Positions 1-7,408 of a DNA stretch of 30,048 nucleotides are shown here, piece after piece. Both the position numbers and the translations under genes were made by a program. Below the pieces are notes generated by a model. That model saw only the letters and a program-made list of their open reading frames with translations. It made no database searches and had not been told where the DNA came from. How positions within the stretch are numbered: position 1 is the first letter of the stretch; every line of letters starts with the position of its first letter. Source of the DNA: a virus. The DNA is taken from positions 1-30,048 of the IMG/VR virus record IMGVR_UViG_3300035698_004475; one strand, given 5' to 3'.

Positions 1-2
1 AC

Positions 3-575
3 ATGGAGGCGTACTCTGGCACCGCCCCCGCCGATTGGCAGGTGTGGAGCCGGGATATGATACGGGCCGAGATTGGCCGGGACTTTGCAAACCTGGCAAC
101 GAGCGTCGAGGTGCTATACCAGGACCAGCGCGTATCAGGAGCGCAGACGGCCAACACCGGCGACTATTGGACACGTTCGCGCGTCGTTTCCGGTAGGTAC
201 GCGATCCCTGAATTGGCGATCCAGAAAGCCGCGACATACGTCAACCAGCAGAGTGACGCCATTCTGCGCCGTCCCTGGGTTATTTCGGCGCCCCGGATCC
301 TCGACGGCGCCGGGTTTCCATGGCCGCTCTGGCGTATGATCCAGACTGGCGGCGGGTATCTGCGGATCAACGACGCATTCCCGACCGTCGCGCTTGCTAC
401 CGGCGGGTATGACAGAGAGCAGCAGGGGCGCATAACGACAATGGATTACTCGCTGCGCTCAAACAGGATGCGCGTGGTGCTGGACGACGACACCCGCGCC
501 GATCGCCGGATTCGGGACATTGGCTTTGACGAGTCACTTAACCGGCGTCTGCGCCAGTCGATGTACCAAAGATGA
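3..575 (+). CDS. C-terminal part of a phage tail/structural protein (5' end probably outside window)
   Basis: The reading frame is open from the window edge and ends with TGA at 573-575. The first ATG is two bases from the edge, so the true start is probably upstream and only about 190 residues of the C-terminus are seen. The sequence is mixed alpha/beta, without signal peptide or membrane segment, and rich in Arg, Asp and Tyr near the end. I do not recognise a named domain. Its place directly before a LamG-containing fibre-like protein on the same strand suggests a tail, baseplate or minor tail component. That is inference from position only. Confidence 0.55.
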   Translation: MEAYSGTAPADWQVWSRDMIRAEIGRDFANLATSVEVLYQDQRVSGAQTANTGDYWTRSRVVSGRYAIPELAIQKAATYVNQQSDAILRRPWVISAPRILDGAGFPWPLWRMIQTGGGYLRINDAFPTVALATGGYDREQQGRITTMDYSLRSNRMRVVLDDDTRADRRIRDIGFDESLNRRLRQSMYQR

Positions 576-585
576 GGTTAACAAT

Positions 586-2766
586 ATGAGCAGTCAAGCC
601 CGAAAAATGATGCTACTTTTCAGCCGCCGCGCCGCCCCTACCATGACCCTCGACTCCTCACTCTACGCCTTCACCCCCGCCATGGCCTCGCGCACCGGGT
701 CCGTATTCAGCGGCGCACCATTGGTCCAGGGGAATGTGGACGGGACAGGGACGCCGGATGTCCTCAGCTATCCCAGGGGGGCATTGATCGGTGGTGTGTG
801 GTACGCCAACTTTGACCCGAATCAGGGGTCGATTATCATTCCGGAGTTTACACCAGAGTGGGATGGGGACGATGGAGTACGCACCATACTGGGTGCCGGC
901 ATCGCTGGGGATATTGGGATCAGCAAAACGGCAGACGGCATCCTGGCCGTCAACCTGTTTGGGATCGAGACAGTTTCCGGCACGAGTGTAGCCGGGTGGA
1001 CCGCCGGGACAACATATTGCCTGATTGTGTCATGGGATGCCACAAATCAGATTGACGCCACAAATCATATCCGCGTCTCCATAAATGACGCTCATACATT
1101 TGTACGCGACAGCTCATGGACACCTGATGTTGCGGCAACAAAGTCTATTGGTGTATCAAATACCGGCACATACCCCAGTAACGCCCAGCTTGGTGGAATA
1201 ACTGTTACAAACCGCGTCCTCTACGATGGCACCTACGGCATCGACCTCGGCAAAGGGGACGAGTGCGCCCTCATCGCAGCCGGGGCCGACCCCCTCACCA
1301 TACTGTCAGCCGACGACGTCGTGTTCTGCCTCCCCACCAACGGCACACCTGCGGCATTGACCACCACCGGTCAGGCGTGGAGCTACCCATCCGCATCGAC
1401 TCTACTTGGCGCGTCTGCCGCATTCATGCTCAGCACCGCCTGGGACACCTATTCCGATGTGGGCAGCGTGGGCGGGAAAGCGGTTCTAGCCGACGCGGAG
1501 AAGATATACTCCGGCGGGTACAAATTCACAACCACCGCCATCAATAGCGGTCAGCAATCATCCGATGTCGCTGTGACCGCTGGCGACCCGCTTCACGTTA
1601 GGGCGATAACTCACGCAAGCGGCGGCACCGTCCGAGTTGAGCTATACGACCAAACCAACGGCGCATCTATTGGTTACGTGGACGGTGTGTCAGTATCACG
1701 GACCGCGCCCAACGTACACGATTTCGCCGGCACGGCACCCGCTGGCTGCACGGCTATCAGGATGAAAGTGACGAACTCGCTCAACGGCGAGACGGTGTAC
1801 GTGCATAAGGTGGATGTGCAGGACAACCTCATAGTCAATCCAGCATTCTCAGCCTGGACCGGTGATAACCCGGATGGATGGACAGCAATTGCTGGTGGCG
1901 CGTATGCCGATGTGACAGAGGTTGCCAGCGGCGAGTCTCACGCAGATGCACCAACGCCGGGTGGCGATATGTGTAACATCTATCGCACTGGCGGCGGTAG
2001 CATTGTAGACCCTCGGATTTACCAAGCCATTTTGACGATTGGGAAGTTTTACCAGCTTGTAATAGATATTGATACGGCCACATCCGGCGGCGTAACATTG
2101 CGTGACGGAAGCGGTTCAATTGCTGCGGCGGTAACAGCGTCAGGTTTAGGTTACGCCGCCGGGCGTGCCGGACACGCGCTACTCCAAATCCTAAATTCCG
2201 CAGACCCAACCGACATGACAATTAACAGCGCGAGCGTCATCCTACTCGATGACGTTACGCTGTCACTCACCCCCGCCTCCCTCATCAACTCCACCGACGC
2301 CAATAACGCGGTCATGGTCAACGGGGCTGATACCCTAACCCAAACTCCAACCACCCTCAAGGCGACGAGCGGGGACACTCGATTCTACGCGACCCCCAAC
2401 CACAGTGCAGCCGATGTCGCCAAGTTCGGGACCACCCACCAATACCTCGTGGACGAATACGAGGACGCCAACAATTACATCCGCGCCTACTGGTCAGCGG
2501 CCAACACGATAACCCTGGCGCTCAACGAGCAGGGGGCCGGGGAGGTCACCGACACTTACGACGCGACCGGGCTATGGGATGCCGGGGTGGAGAGATTGGT
2601 TAGGGTCAGGTACACCGGTGCCGGGGCGAAGCTCTACATTGACGGTGTGATTGTCGCTGAGATAGCGGGCGCGGTTGCGTTTGCGACGGCGTTCAGCAAC
2701 GACGTGTATTTCGGCTCAGACCATAACGGAATCAACCAGTATGACGGCAGGATTAGGGCAGCATAG
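586..2766 (+). CDS. LamG/concanavalin-like phage tail or receptor-binding protein
   Basis: This 726-aa protein starts at ATG 586, which has a GAGG Shine-Dalgarno at 574-577. An in-frame ATG at 520 lies inside the previous gene and has no good site. The N-terminal third (about residues 45-230) and the last about 110 residues look like two LamG/concanavalin-type beta-sandwiches, with phrases such as GGVWYANFD, GTTYCLIVSWDA and, near the end, VRVRYTGAGAKLYIDGV followed by VYFGSD. The middle (about 330-580) resembles carbohydrate-binding sandwich modules (NLIVNPAFSAW...DGWT type). Such proteins usually form tail fibres or decorations that bind surface glycans. Composition is Ser/Thr/Gly/Ala-rich with very few Cys. 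It follows a putative tail gene and precedes a small gene 10 bp downstream. The structural role is fairly safe; the receptor is unknown. Confidence 0.75.
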   Translation: MSSQARKMMLLFSRRAAPTMTLDSSLYAFTPAMASRTGSVFSGAPLVQGNVDGTGTPDVLSYPRGALIGGVWYANFDPNQGSIIIPEFTPEWDGDDGVRTILGAGIAGDIGISKTADGILAVNLFGIETVSGTSVAGWTAGTTYCLIVSWDATNQIDATNHIRVSINDAHTFVRDSSWTPDVAATKSIGVSNTGTYPSNAQLGGITVTNRVLYDGTYGIDLGKGDECALIAAGADPLTILSADDVVFCLPTNGTPAALTTTGQAWSYPSASTLLGASAAFMLSTAWDTYSDVGSVGGKAVLADAEKIYSGGYKFTTTAINSGQQSSDVAVTAGDPLHVRAITHASGGTVRVELYDQTNGASIGYVDGVSVSRTAPNVHDFAGTAPAGCTAIRMKVTNSLNGETVYVHKVDVQDNLIVNPAFSAWTGDNPDGWTAIAGGAYADVTEVASGESHADAPTPGGDMCNIYRTGGGSIVDPRIYQAILTIGKFYQLVIDIDTATSGGVTLRDGSGSIAAAVTASGLGYAAGRAGHALLQILNSADPTDMTINSASVILLDDVTLSLTPASLINSTDANNAVMVNGADTLTQTPTTLKATSGDTRFYATPNHSAADVAKFGTTHQYLVDEYEDANNYIRAYWSAANTITLALNEQGAGEVTDTYDATGLWDAGVERLVRVRYTGAGAKLYIDGVIVAEIAGAVAFATAFSNDVYFGSDHNGINQYDGRIRAA

Positions 2767-2776
2767 GAGGCCATAA

Positions 2777-3103
2777 ATGGCAGACATAGGGGACTACAGG
2801 TACAGGATTCCCGGTGGAGCGATGCCGGAAATAACCGCTGGCGGACTTGTGAACTTTGACATTTACGTTGAGGCTCTGACCGCCGAGGGTTGGGAGTTGA
2901 TTGACGGTGGGCATTTCACCCAGCAAATTCCTGGCGCCAGAATAGAGGCGTGTGGGACCGCAAATCAGGCCAAGGCGATGATTGCCGAGTACGTCACCGC
3001 TCGTGGATTGGCGCTGGCGGATAGGGCGCTGCGGGCGCTGAAGGAACTATTGCCGGGTGGAGCGTGGCCCGAAAATGATGTGACGCAACCGCTGATCCTT
3101 TAA
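2777..3103 (+). CDS. Small hypothetical protein downstream of the LamG tail protein
   Basis: This 108-aa protein begins 10 bp after the LamG gene, with a perfect AGGAGG site overlapping that gene's stop codon region. It is acidic and compact (MADIGDYRYRIPGG...), ending in an Ala/Leu-rich helix. I recognise no family. Gene order suggests a fibre-assembly chaperone, adaptor or minor structural protein, but this is positional inference. It is the last plus-strand gene before converging minus-strand transcription. Confidence 0.6.
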   Translation: MADIGDYRYRIPGGAMPEITAGGLVNFDIYVEALTAEGWELIDGGHFTQQIPGARIEACGTANQAKAMIAEYVTARGLALADRALRALKELLPGGAWPENDVTQPLIL

Positions 3104-3138
3104 CGGCGGTTTAACGGCGGTGGGGGAGGCGTTCCAAG

Positions 3139-3162
3139 AAAAACCCCGCTCGGGTGGCGGGG
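3139..3162 (-). terminator. Intrinsic terminator for the minus-strand early operon
   Basis: CCCCGC (3144-3149) pairs with GCGGGG (3157-3162) around a 7-nt loop. Read on the minus strand, the stem is followed by a T5 run (3139-3143), the classical rho-independent arrangement. It lies 19 bp beyond the last minus-strand gene. There is no T-run on the plus-strand side, so it should mainly stop leftward transcription. Confidence 0.8.
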
Positions 3163-3180
3163 CTTAGAAGGGGGTGGTGC

Positions 3181-3612
3181 TTACTGGGACCGCGCGTACT
3201 CCAATATCGCGCTGGCGATTTCCTTGCCCGTCATGGCGATGTCATCCGGGTCGGTACGGCGCAGGTAGTTGACTGAAACGGTCGCGGTCACCAAGTCGAG
3301 CTTAGCAACCTCGGTAACGCTGGATGCTCCGCCGACAAATAAATCGAACAATTCCTCTCCGCTCATGGTTTTCTCTGCCTCCGTGCCCGTCCACTTGATC
3401 AACACAATTTTCCTGGCCGACTTGGCATACAATCTGTAACCGATGCCGGCCTGCTCGTCCTCCACCGTGACGCCGTCCCTGTGGCCGTAGGCGATCCTTG
3501 CCGCCTGCTCTGCCATCTTGGGGGTCAGTGGCTCGTCAATTCCGATGCCGTTGAGGATTACCTGCGCGCTCTCCTGACCCTGGACGCCATTGACCAAAAG
3601 TTGCTTGTTCAT
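3181..3612 (-). CDS. Hypothetical phage early protein (143 aa)
   Basis: It starts at ATG 3612 with the AGGAGGAACGATG initiation module that recurs through the early region. The protein is soluble, with charged helices and no Cys. The N-terminus is NKQLLVNGVQGQESAQ and the C-terminus has an amphipathic helix (GKEIASAILEYARSQ). I do not recognise a family. It is the last gene of the leftward operon, 19 bp before an intrinsic terminator. Promoter-proximal small proteins of this kind in phages often modify the host, but nothing in the sequence shows it. Confidence 0.6.
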   Translation of the reverse strand: MNKQLLVNGVQGQESAQVILNGIGIDEPLTPKMAEQAARIAYGHRDGVTVEDEQAGIGYRLYAKSARKIVLIKWTGTEAEKTMSGEELFDLFVGGASSVTEVAKLDLVTATVSVNYLRRTDPDDIAMTGKEIASAILEYARSQ

Positions 3613-3626
3613 CGTTCCTCCTGTAC

Positions 3627-3878
3627 CTAACGTAGCCAGCTATCATACGATACAAAAATTCGTGCCATCGACCCAGGAAAGCCCGTCGATTTACTCTTGC
3701 TCACGTCAAAGGCACATTCAAAGGCTCGCTCTATGTCGTGCTCTGTGGAAAGATCGAACTCTTGTATCGCATCTTCTGCTAATGTGGTCATGTTGATTTC
3801 GCCGGTGGCGAGATCGGTGTGCTCGCTAAGGATTGAGCGCATATGTTGTCTAATTGCGATATTGCCTTTGTTGGTCAT
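3627..3878 (-). CDS. Hypothetical small phage protein (83 aa)
   Basis: It starts at ATG 3878, directly downstream of a consensus promoter (3920-3947) in a leader identical over 62 bp to that of the gene at 4282-4557. The protein is soluble and acidic (DLATGEINMTTLAEDAIQEFDLS...), predicted mostly helical, with no membrane segment or Cys pairs beyond a single Cys. No family recognised. The strong dedicated promoter suggests high early expression. Confidence 0.6.
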   Translation of the reverse strand: MTNKGNIAIRQHMRSILSEHTDLATGEINMTTLAEDAIQEFDLSTEHDIERAFECAFDVSKSKSTGFPGSMARIFVSYDSWLR

Positions 3879-3937
3879 CGTTCTCTCCTGTTGCTGTGCC
3901 GTCCTGCCTAACTGTTCATATTATAGCACAGTGTAGA
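3876..3937 (-). repeat. 62-bp leader repeat, copy 1 (promoter -10, leader, RBS, start codon)
   Basis: These 62 bases are identical to 4555-4616. The repeat runs from the ATG of the 83-aa gene through the GGAGAG-type ribosome site and untranslated leader to beyond the -10 element. The -35 element (3942-3947) lies just outside the exact match and is also conserved. Exact identity of non-coding DNA upstream of two unrelated genes points to recent duplication or gene conversion of an expression cassette. Confidence 0.9.
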
Positions 3938-3947
3938 GATTTGTCAA
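3920..3947 (-). promoter_or_regulatory. Sigma70-type promoter, consensus -35 and extended -10
   Basis: On the minus strand TTGACA (3942-3947) and TATAAT (3920-3925) are separated by 16 bp, and the -10 has an extended TGC element immediately before it. Both hexamers match consensus exactly. It drives the 83-aa gene and probably the 143-aa gene after it. Confidence 0.85.
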
Positions 3948-3972
3948 CACCCAAACCGCACCAATAGTGTAA

Positions 3973-4257
3973 TCATCGTTCCCACAAAACACAACTCGTC
4001 ATCATGTACGTGGCGCGCCAGGCTTTGGCCGTCGAGAATTTCCGGCCGCAGGCGAGTATCACATCGTATCTTTGATCGGCGCTGAGATCGTACTGTAGCT
4101 GCCGCGTCATTTTTCTCCCGGTCAATTCCTCCATCGCGTTAGCCAGAACCCCGGAGGTTGCCGTGTGCTTGATCCCCGTCACTCGCACATACCCACCGCC
4201 GCGCGGAATCTCTATCTGGTAATCGTTGCCGTCGATGGTGATTTGTTTGGTTATCAT
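3973..4257 (-). CDS. Hypothetical small phage protein (94 aa)
   Basis: It starts at ATG 4257 with the same CAGGAGAGAACGATG initiation sequence used by its two neighbours. The protein begins with a short beta-rich segment (MITKQITIDGNDYQIEIPRGGG) and continues with basic helices; the C-terminus holds several Arg, Lys and Trp. No family recognised. It lies in the operon driven by the promoter at 4599-4626, 24 bp after the preceding gene. Confidence 0.6.
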   Translation of the reverse strand: MITKQITIDGNDYQIEIPRGGGYVRVTGIKHTATSGVLANAMEELTGRKMTRQLQYDLSADQRYDVILACGRKFSTAKAWRATYMMTSCVLWER

Positions 4258-4281
4258 CGTTCTCTCCTGTTACCGTTGCGA

Positions 4282-4557
4282 TTAGAGACTCGCCCGTAAA
4301 ACCTCGGTGTTCTCAATGTCGGTGTGCTCTACCAATCGCCCGTCAGCGATCTCGTTGCGTTTCGTCTTGGTGATTTCGGTTACAACGATTTGGCCGTCGA
4401 TAACCTCGCCCTTAACGCTGATGGTGACGTTTCCGGGGGTTCCTGGTCTCTGGATTCCGATACTCTCGGAAAACATTTTGCCGCCAAATACGTCGTCTGG
4501 CATATCGTAGCTGTTGACTTTTGCGATGTATTCTAAAACTTGTTCTTGTGCGTTCAT
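4282..4557 (-). CDS. Hypothetical small phage protein (91 aa)
   Basis: It starts at ATG 4557, downstream of a consensus promoter (4599-4626) in the second copy of the 62-bp leader repeat. The protein has a helical N-terminus (MNAQEQVLEYIAKVN) followed by a beta-rich segment with alternating Val/Ile (NVTISVKGEVIDGQIVVTEI). No family recognised. It is the first gene of a short transcription unit with the 94-aa gene. Confidence 0.6.
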   Translation of the reverse strand: MNAQEQVLEYIAKVNSYDMPDDVFGGKMFSESIGIQRPGTPGNVTISVKGEVIDGQIVVTEITKTKRNEIADGRLVEHTDIENTEVLRASL

Positions 4558-4616
4558 CGTTCTCTCCTGTTGCTGTGCCGTCCTGCCTAACTGTTCATAT
4601 TATAGCACAGTGTAGA
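4555..4616 (-). repeat. 62-bp leader repeat, copy 2
   Basis: Identical to 3876-3937 base for base. Sequence diverges just past the exact match (CAATT against GATTT), but the -35 element is retained. The shorter 17-bp RBS-proximal part also occurs in front of the gene starting at 4257. Confidence 0.9.
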
Positions 4617-4626
4617 CAATTGTCAA
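4599..4626 (-). promoter_or_regulatory. Sigma70-type promoter, second copy
   Basis: TTGACA (4621-4626) and TATAAT (4599-4604) on the minus strand with a 16-bp spacer and an extended TGC before the -10. It duplicates the promoter at 3920-3947 and drives the 91-aa and 94-aa genes. Confidence 0.85.
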
Positions 4627-4652
4627 CAGGCAAACTACACAGTCAGCCACTC

Positions 4653-4675
4653 GTCAGGTTCGCCCCCTACCTGAC
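4653..4675 (-). terminator. Hairpin after the nuclease gene, possible terminator
   Basis: GTCAGGT (4653-4659) pairs with ACCTGAC (4669-4675) around a 9-nt loop. It starts one base after the stop codon of the nuclease gene and lies before the next promoter. There is no T-run, so termination would be weak or rho-assisted. Confidence 0.35.
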
Positions 4676-4676
4676 A

Positions 4677-5033
4677 TCACCCAAACACCCGCAACATCCA
4701 CGCCGCCGCTCTCCCGTCCGTGACCATCTCGGTTGTAAACTCAAGTACGATCCACCCTTGCAGCGCCGCCTCGTTCATTTTCTCGCGGTCGTTCGTGAAC
4801 CCCTCCCCCCTCACGTGCCTACCCCGGCTATGCACCCCGCCGTGGATCTCGACGGCGATCATGGGCGTCATGTAAGGCCAGGCGAAGTCAAGTTTCCATT
4901 TCCGGCCGCCGGTGTCGAAAACGAATTGAGTCTCAGGCTCCGGCAATTCCAGCTGGCGTATCAGGGTTTGGAATGCGCGTTCGGGCTCGGAGCCGAGATC
5001 GGCGACGGCTGACTTGATCGAGGTGTAGGTCAT
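4677..5033 (-). CDS. PD-(D/E)XK-type endonuclease-like protein (Vsr/DUF559-like fold)
   Basis: This 118-aa protein contains KWKLDFAWP (Asp49) followed by MIAVEIHGGVH (Glu62) and then NDREKMNEAALQGWIVLEFT. This order is typical of the Vsr/DUF559 branch of PD-(D/E)XK nucleases: a catalytic Asp, then Glu in a beta-strand, then a helix with Lys and a strand ending in the W-V-L-E/R-F/I-T pattern. Usual length is about 110-130 aa. The position after Glu that normally holds the catalytic Lys or Gln reads His64, so activity is uncertain. The start ATG 5033 overlaps the upstream stop (ATGA), so it is translationally coupled. It may degrade host DNA or resolve replication intermediates; the role is inferred. 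Confidence 0.65.
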   Translation of the reverse strand: MTYTSIKSAVADLGSEPERAFQTLIRQLELPEPETQFVFDTGGRKWKLDFAWPYMTPMIAVEIHGGVHSRGRHVRGEGFTNDREKMNEAALQGWIVLEFTTEMVTDGRAAAWMLRVFG

Positions 5034-5464
5034 TCCCCCACCGCCGCCAGGGCCGCGATGACCCGATGGCGCGGGGAGGCGTCGACAAGGCGCATGGCAA
5101 ATTCATGGCCGCTCCCATCATCTGGAATCAAAATTACAAGCGCATCCACGAATTGGCTCACCGCCTCGTCCCCCATCTCGCGGATCTTGGCGACTGCGCC
5201 CTGGGCGCGGAACATGGAAACCGAACGGACAACGCTTGGCCCCCATCCTATGAGTTTTACGAGCATCCCGTCCAGCTCCCGGTCATCCATCGCATCGAGC
5301 CGCGCCACACGAGCGGCGATTGTGTCTGGTGTTTTGTCCTGTGGTTTGTCCTGCTTGGTGTTCATTGCATCGCCTCCAATCCAAACGCTACCATCATCCC
5401 CGGCGCAAATTACGGCCCTAGCTGTATATCGGTCATCGGTGTTCAGTCGGAGCATAAAGCCCAT
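5030..5464 (-). CDS. Hypothetical early protein (144 aa from ATG 5464)
   Basis: The start is taken at ATG 5464, which shares a base with the previous stop (TGATG) and has GGAGGT upstream. An internal ATG at 5365 (MNTKQDKPQDK) also has a good GGAGG site, so two products are possible. The first about 33 residues are a beta-rich module (LRLNTDDRYTARAVICAGDDGSVWIGG); the rest is helical and charged. No family recognised. It overlaps the nuclease gene downstream by ATGA. Confidence 0.55.
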   Translation of the reverse strand: MGFMLRLNTDDRYTARAVICAGDDGSVWIGGDAMNTKQDKPQDKTPDTIAARVARLDAMDDRELDGMLVKLIGWGPSVVRSVSMFRAQGAVAKIREMGDEAVSQFVDALVILIPDDGSGHEFAMRLVDASPRHRVIAALAAVGE

Positions 5465-5832
5465 CACGCCACCTCCAGATACTTGATCACCTTCTCGGCC
5501 GCGGCACAGATCGCATCGCAGAACGTACCGTATCCGCAAACAATTGCAGAGCCATTATCGAGCGACAATGCCCAATCGTCCCTTCCAAGGCAGGTCGGGT
5601 CGGGGAGCCATCCAAGATCAATCATCCGGTTCAAAACCATCATAGCGGCATCCGTGTTGTGGAGCGGGTGCCAGTCGCCCTTGACAATGCCATCTCCGCT
5701 CATAACAATCAGACCGAAGTAACTCCGCTCCCATGTAACTGTATCCCACTCAATCATATCTGGCGCATCGTCGTAATACACCCACCCCATGACCTCGGTC
5801 GCCAGGCGCTCGATTCTCTCTTGCTCGTTCAT
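5464..5832 (-). CDS. Hypothetical early protein (122 aa)
   Basis: ATG 5832 is chosen because it overlaps the upstream stop as ATGA and has GGAGG 7 nt before it; a longer frame to 5898 lacks a site. The protein is acidic, with a Trp-rich region (EVMGWVYYDDAPDMIEWDTVTWERSYFG) and a Cys-containing C-terminal helix (GYGTFCDAICAAAEKVIKYLE). The segment WHPLHNTDAAMMVLNRM..LGW resembles small phage proteins that contain a repeated AMxVxxxM motif, but I cannot name the family. Confidence 0.55.
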   Translation of the reverse strand: MNEQERIERLATEVMGWVYYDDAPDMIEWDTVTWERSYFGLIVMSGDGIVKGDWHPLHNTDAAMMVLNRMIDLGWLPDPTCLGRDDWALSLDNGSAIVCGYGTFCDAICAAAEKVIKYLEVA

Positions 5833-6020
5833 TCGGTTTCCTCCAATGCCGCGATCCGCTCTTCTAGCTGGGCACGCAGGCGGTGGTAACGCCTCCACGC
5901 CGCCTTGGAAAACATTCCGTCCCAGAGGTCACCCTGGGCCAAGTCTAGCACCTCTTCCAGCAGGTCAACAAGTGGCAATTTCGCCATCCGCTTGGTGCCC
6001 TCGTCATGCGTCGCGTCCAT
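5829..6020 (-). CDS. Small helical protein (63 aa)
   Basis: It starts at ATG 6020 with GGAGATGG upstream; a second ATG 11 codons in (MAKLPLVDLLEEV) is an alternative. The protein is almost wholly amphipathic helix, with a C-terminal coiled-coil-like stretch (RLRAQLEERIAALEE). It overlaps the next gene by ATGA. Function unknown; dimerising adaptor or regulator is plausible only by composition. Confidence 0.55.
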   Translation of the reverse strand: MDATHDEGTKRMAKLPLVDLLEEVLDLAQGDLWDGMFSKAAWRRYHRLRAQLEERIAALEETE

Positions 6021-6040
6021 CGTCCCATCTCCTCAACTGT

Positions 6041-6060
6041 GCCGGGGCCACGTCCCCGGC
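6041..6060 (-). other. GC-rich hairpin in the leader of the 63-aa gene
   Basis: GCCGGGG (6041-6047) and CCCCGGC (6054-6060) form a 7-bp perfect stem with a 6-nt loop, just upstream of the GGAG ribosome site of the gene starting at 6020. It occupies part of the 133-bp gap 6021-6153, in which I see no promoter or convincing gene. It could be a processing or termination signal, without a T-run. Confidence 0.35.
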
Positions 6061-6153
6061 TAATGTCGGTCGCGCTGGGTGCGCTAGTGGGCGCCACGTG
6101 GTGCGCATATCGGGCCTGTGGGGGTAGGAGGTAGCGGCCCGGGAGAGGTGATA

Positions 6154-6543
6154 TTAATCGATGTCCTCGTCCGTGTGCAGGGCGGTTAATGTGACGGATT
6201 CAGTGTGATTCGAGATTTTCCTCAGCGCCGCCCTCAGCCGTCCGATTTCCTTGGCGTTGTCGTCGGCCTCGTCCATCGCATTGATTAGCTGTTCCCAGAT
6301 CAGGGCGCGTGACCGCTGCGTCCAGTCGTTGGTGCATTTCAGGTCGGCGAGTTCGTCCCTGTATCGGATGGCCCAGGCGCGGGCATCGGCTAGTTGTTCG
6401 TTGAGCTTGATGTTCTCCCCGATGGTCTGCCCAAGACGAAAATCAGCGTCCTTTGTGGCATCATTGATGGCCCGGCGTAGCTCGCCGTATGTCATGGTGA
6501 CGGGATCGTTCTCGTGTTTGGCCTCACAATCTGAGAGTTTCAT
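6154..6543 (-). CDS. Helical/coiled-coil phage protein (129 aa)
   Basis: ATG 6543 overlaps the previous stop (ATGA) and has a purine-rich GGAGCGGGG site; the frame extends to 6654 but those codons lie inside the upstream gene. Most of the protein is charged helix (ELRRAINDATKDADFRLGQTIGENIKLNEQLADARAWAIRYRDELADLK), predicted coiled coil, and the C-terminus ends in Thr/Asp-rich sequence. This composition is common among phage early proteins of unknown role. Confidence 0.55.
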   Translation of the reverse strand: MKLSDCEAKHENDPVTMTYGELRRAINDATKDADFRLGQTIGENIKLNEQLADARAWAIRYRDELADLKCTNDWTQRSRALIWEQLINAMDEADDNAKEIGRLRAALRKISNHTESVTLTALHTDEDID

Positions 6544-7046
6544 TCCCCGCTCCTTACCCTCACCAAAATCAATAACTGCTCTTTGCTCGCTCTCCCTAAC
6601 GCGGCGTCCCCGGCGGCAATCGCCTCCATATCCACGCAATGAGAGCAGCCACAATCAGGCGTCCAGCCGTACTCGCCGTCGGTCTCGCACGTGCCGTTAT
6701 CGGCCCACGTCTGCAGGACGCGCACCAGCTCGGTAATTGCATTATGTGATTGCTCCACCTCGGCCACCAGGTCGCGGATGTCGCGCGGGGCGGCTGCGAT
6801 GAATGCCTGGTTATCGTCGGACGGCAGGTAGCACTCGGTGTTCTGGCCCCGGCAACTCGGGCACTTGTCGCACTGGAGAACAACGCCATCACTGTCACAT
6901 TGGAGAACGAACCCCTCAAAGTACAGCGATCTGTCCGTGCCCAGCAAGATTGTGTCATGCTCCCCATCCGCCCATTCCCAGACCCACGGCCCAGGGGTGG
7001 CGGCACTGAGGCGCGCCTTGATTTCGGTCAATTGTTTCGCGTTCAT
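6540..7046 (-). CDS. Ead/Ea22-like phage protein
   Basis: This 168-aa protein opens with MNAKQLTEIKARLSAATPGPWVWEWADG and later has NQAFIAAAPRDIRDLVAEVE. That pairing (xAATPGPW near the N-terminus, then N-x-x-FIAAA-x-xx-I/V-xxL) is the signature of the Ead/Ea22-like family found in many phage early regions. In the middle are two CxxC pairs (CDKCPSC and CGCSHC), suggesting zinc binding. The start ATG 7046 overlaps the upstream TAA (TAATG); an alternative ATG lies at 7058. The family function is not known; in lambdoid phages it sits in the non-essential early region. Confidence 0.75.
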   Translation of the reverse strand: MNAKQLTEIKARLSAATPGPWVWEWADGEHDTILLGTDRSLYFEGFVLQCDSDGVVLQCDKCPSCRGQNTECYLPSDDNQAFIAAAPRDIRDLVAEVEQSHNAITELVRVLQTWADNGTCETDGEYGWTPDCGCSHCVDMEAIAAGDAALGRASKEQLLILVRVRSGE

Positions 7047-7393
7047 TACACCACCCATCCCTCCAGGCTCGGATCGCCTGCGTCTATCGCCATGTCGCGG
7101 GTCACGCGCTCGACTGGTTCGGGTTCGGGTTCCTGCTCGATCTCGACCTCAACCGGCCCTCCCGGCATCGGCTGCCAGTGCGTGACGGGTGGCGGTGGCG
7201 TCGAGGTGCCAGAGAAATAATCCTCTTCCGCTGTACCCTCTCCGCGCAATAGCCACTCGTTGACATCGTCGTCGCGGTAGTATGTGCCAATGTCTCCATA
7301 CTCACGTCCACGTCCGTAGTCGATCCATATGACCACCATCTGGTCATCCTCCGGCAACCTATCCTCAACCTTGATCCACTTGTCTGCGTTCAT
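7046..7393 (-). CDS. DUF551-domain protein with a Glu-Pro linker
   Basis: The N-terminus WIKVEDRLPEDDQMVVIWID and the later VTHWQPMPGGP are the two hallmarks of DUF551, a small phage and prophage family (usual pattern WIS/KVxDRLPE...V...VTHWMPLP). The 115-aa protein adds an acidic EQEPEPEPVE linker and a C-terminal tail ending EGWVV. It starts at ATG 7393 with the early-region initiation motif (AGGAGGTAGGAACGATG) and is coupled to the Ea22-like gene by a TAATG overlap. The function of DUF551 is unknown. Confidence 0.8.
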   Translation of the reverse strand: MNADKWIKVEDRLPEDDQMVVIWIDYGRGREYGDIGTYYRDDDVNEWLLRGEGTAEEDYFSGTSTPPPPVTHWQPMPGGPVEVEIEQEPEPEPVERVTRDMAIDAGDPSLEGWVV

Positions 7394-7408
7394 CGTTCCT
7401 ACCTCCTG

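Noticed and set aside
3104-3138. Direct repeat TTTAACGGCGG near 3101-3120
   Set aside because: Only two short copies next to a stop codon; no sign of attachment site or recombination core.
6021-6126. A 34-codon frame on the minus strand (MRTTWRPLAHP...)
   Set aside because: No ribosome site, Pro/Arg-rich translation typical of GC-rich noise, and overlap with the next gene's start region.
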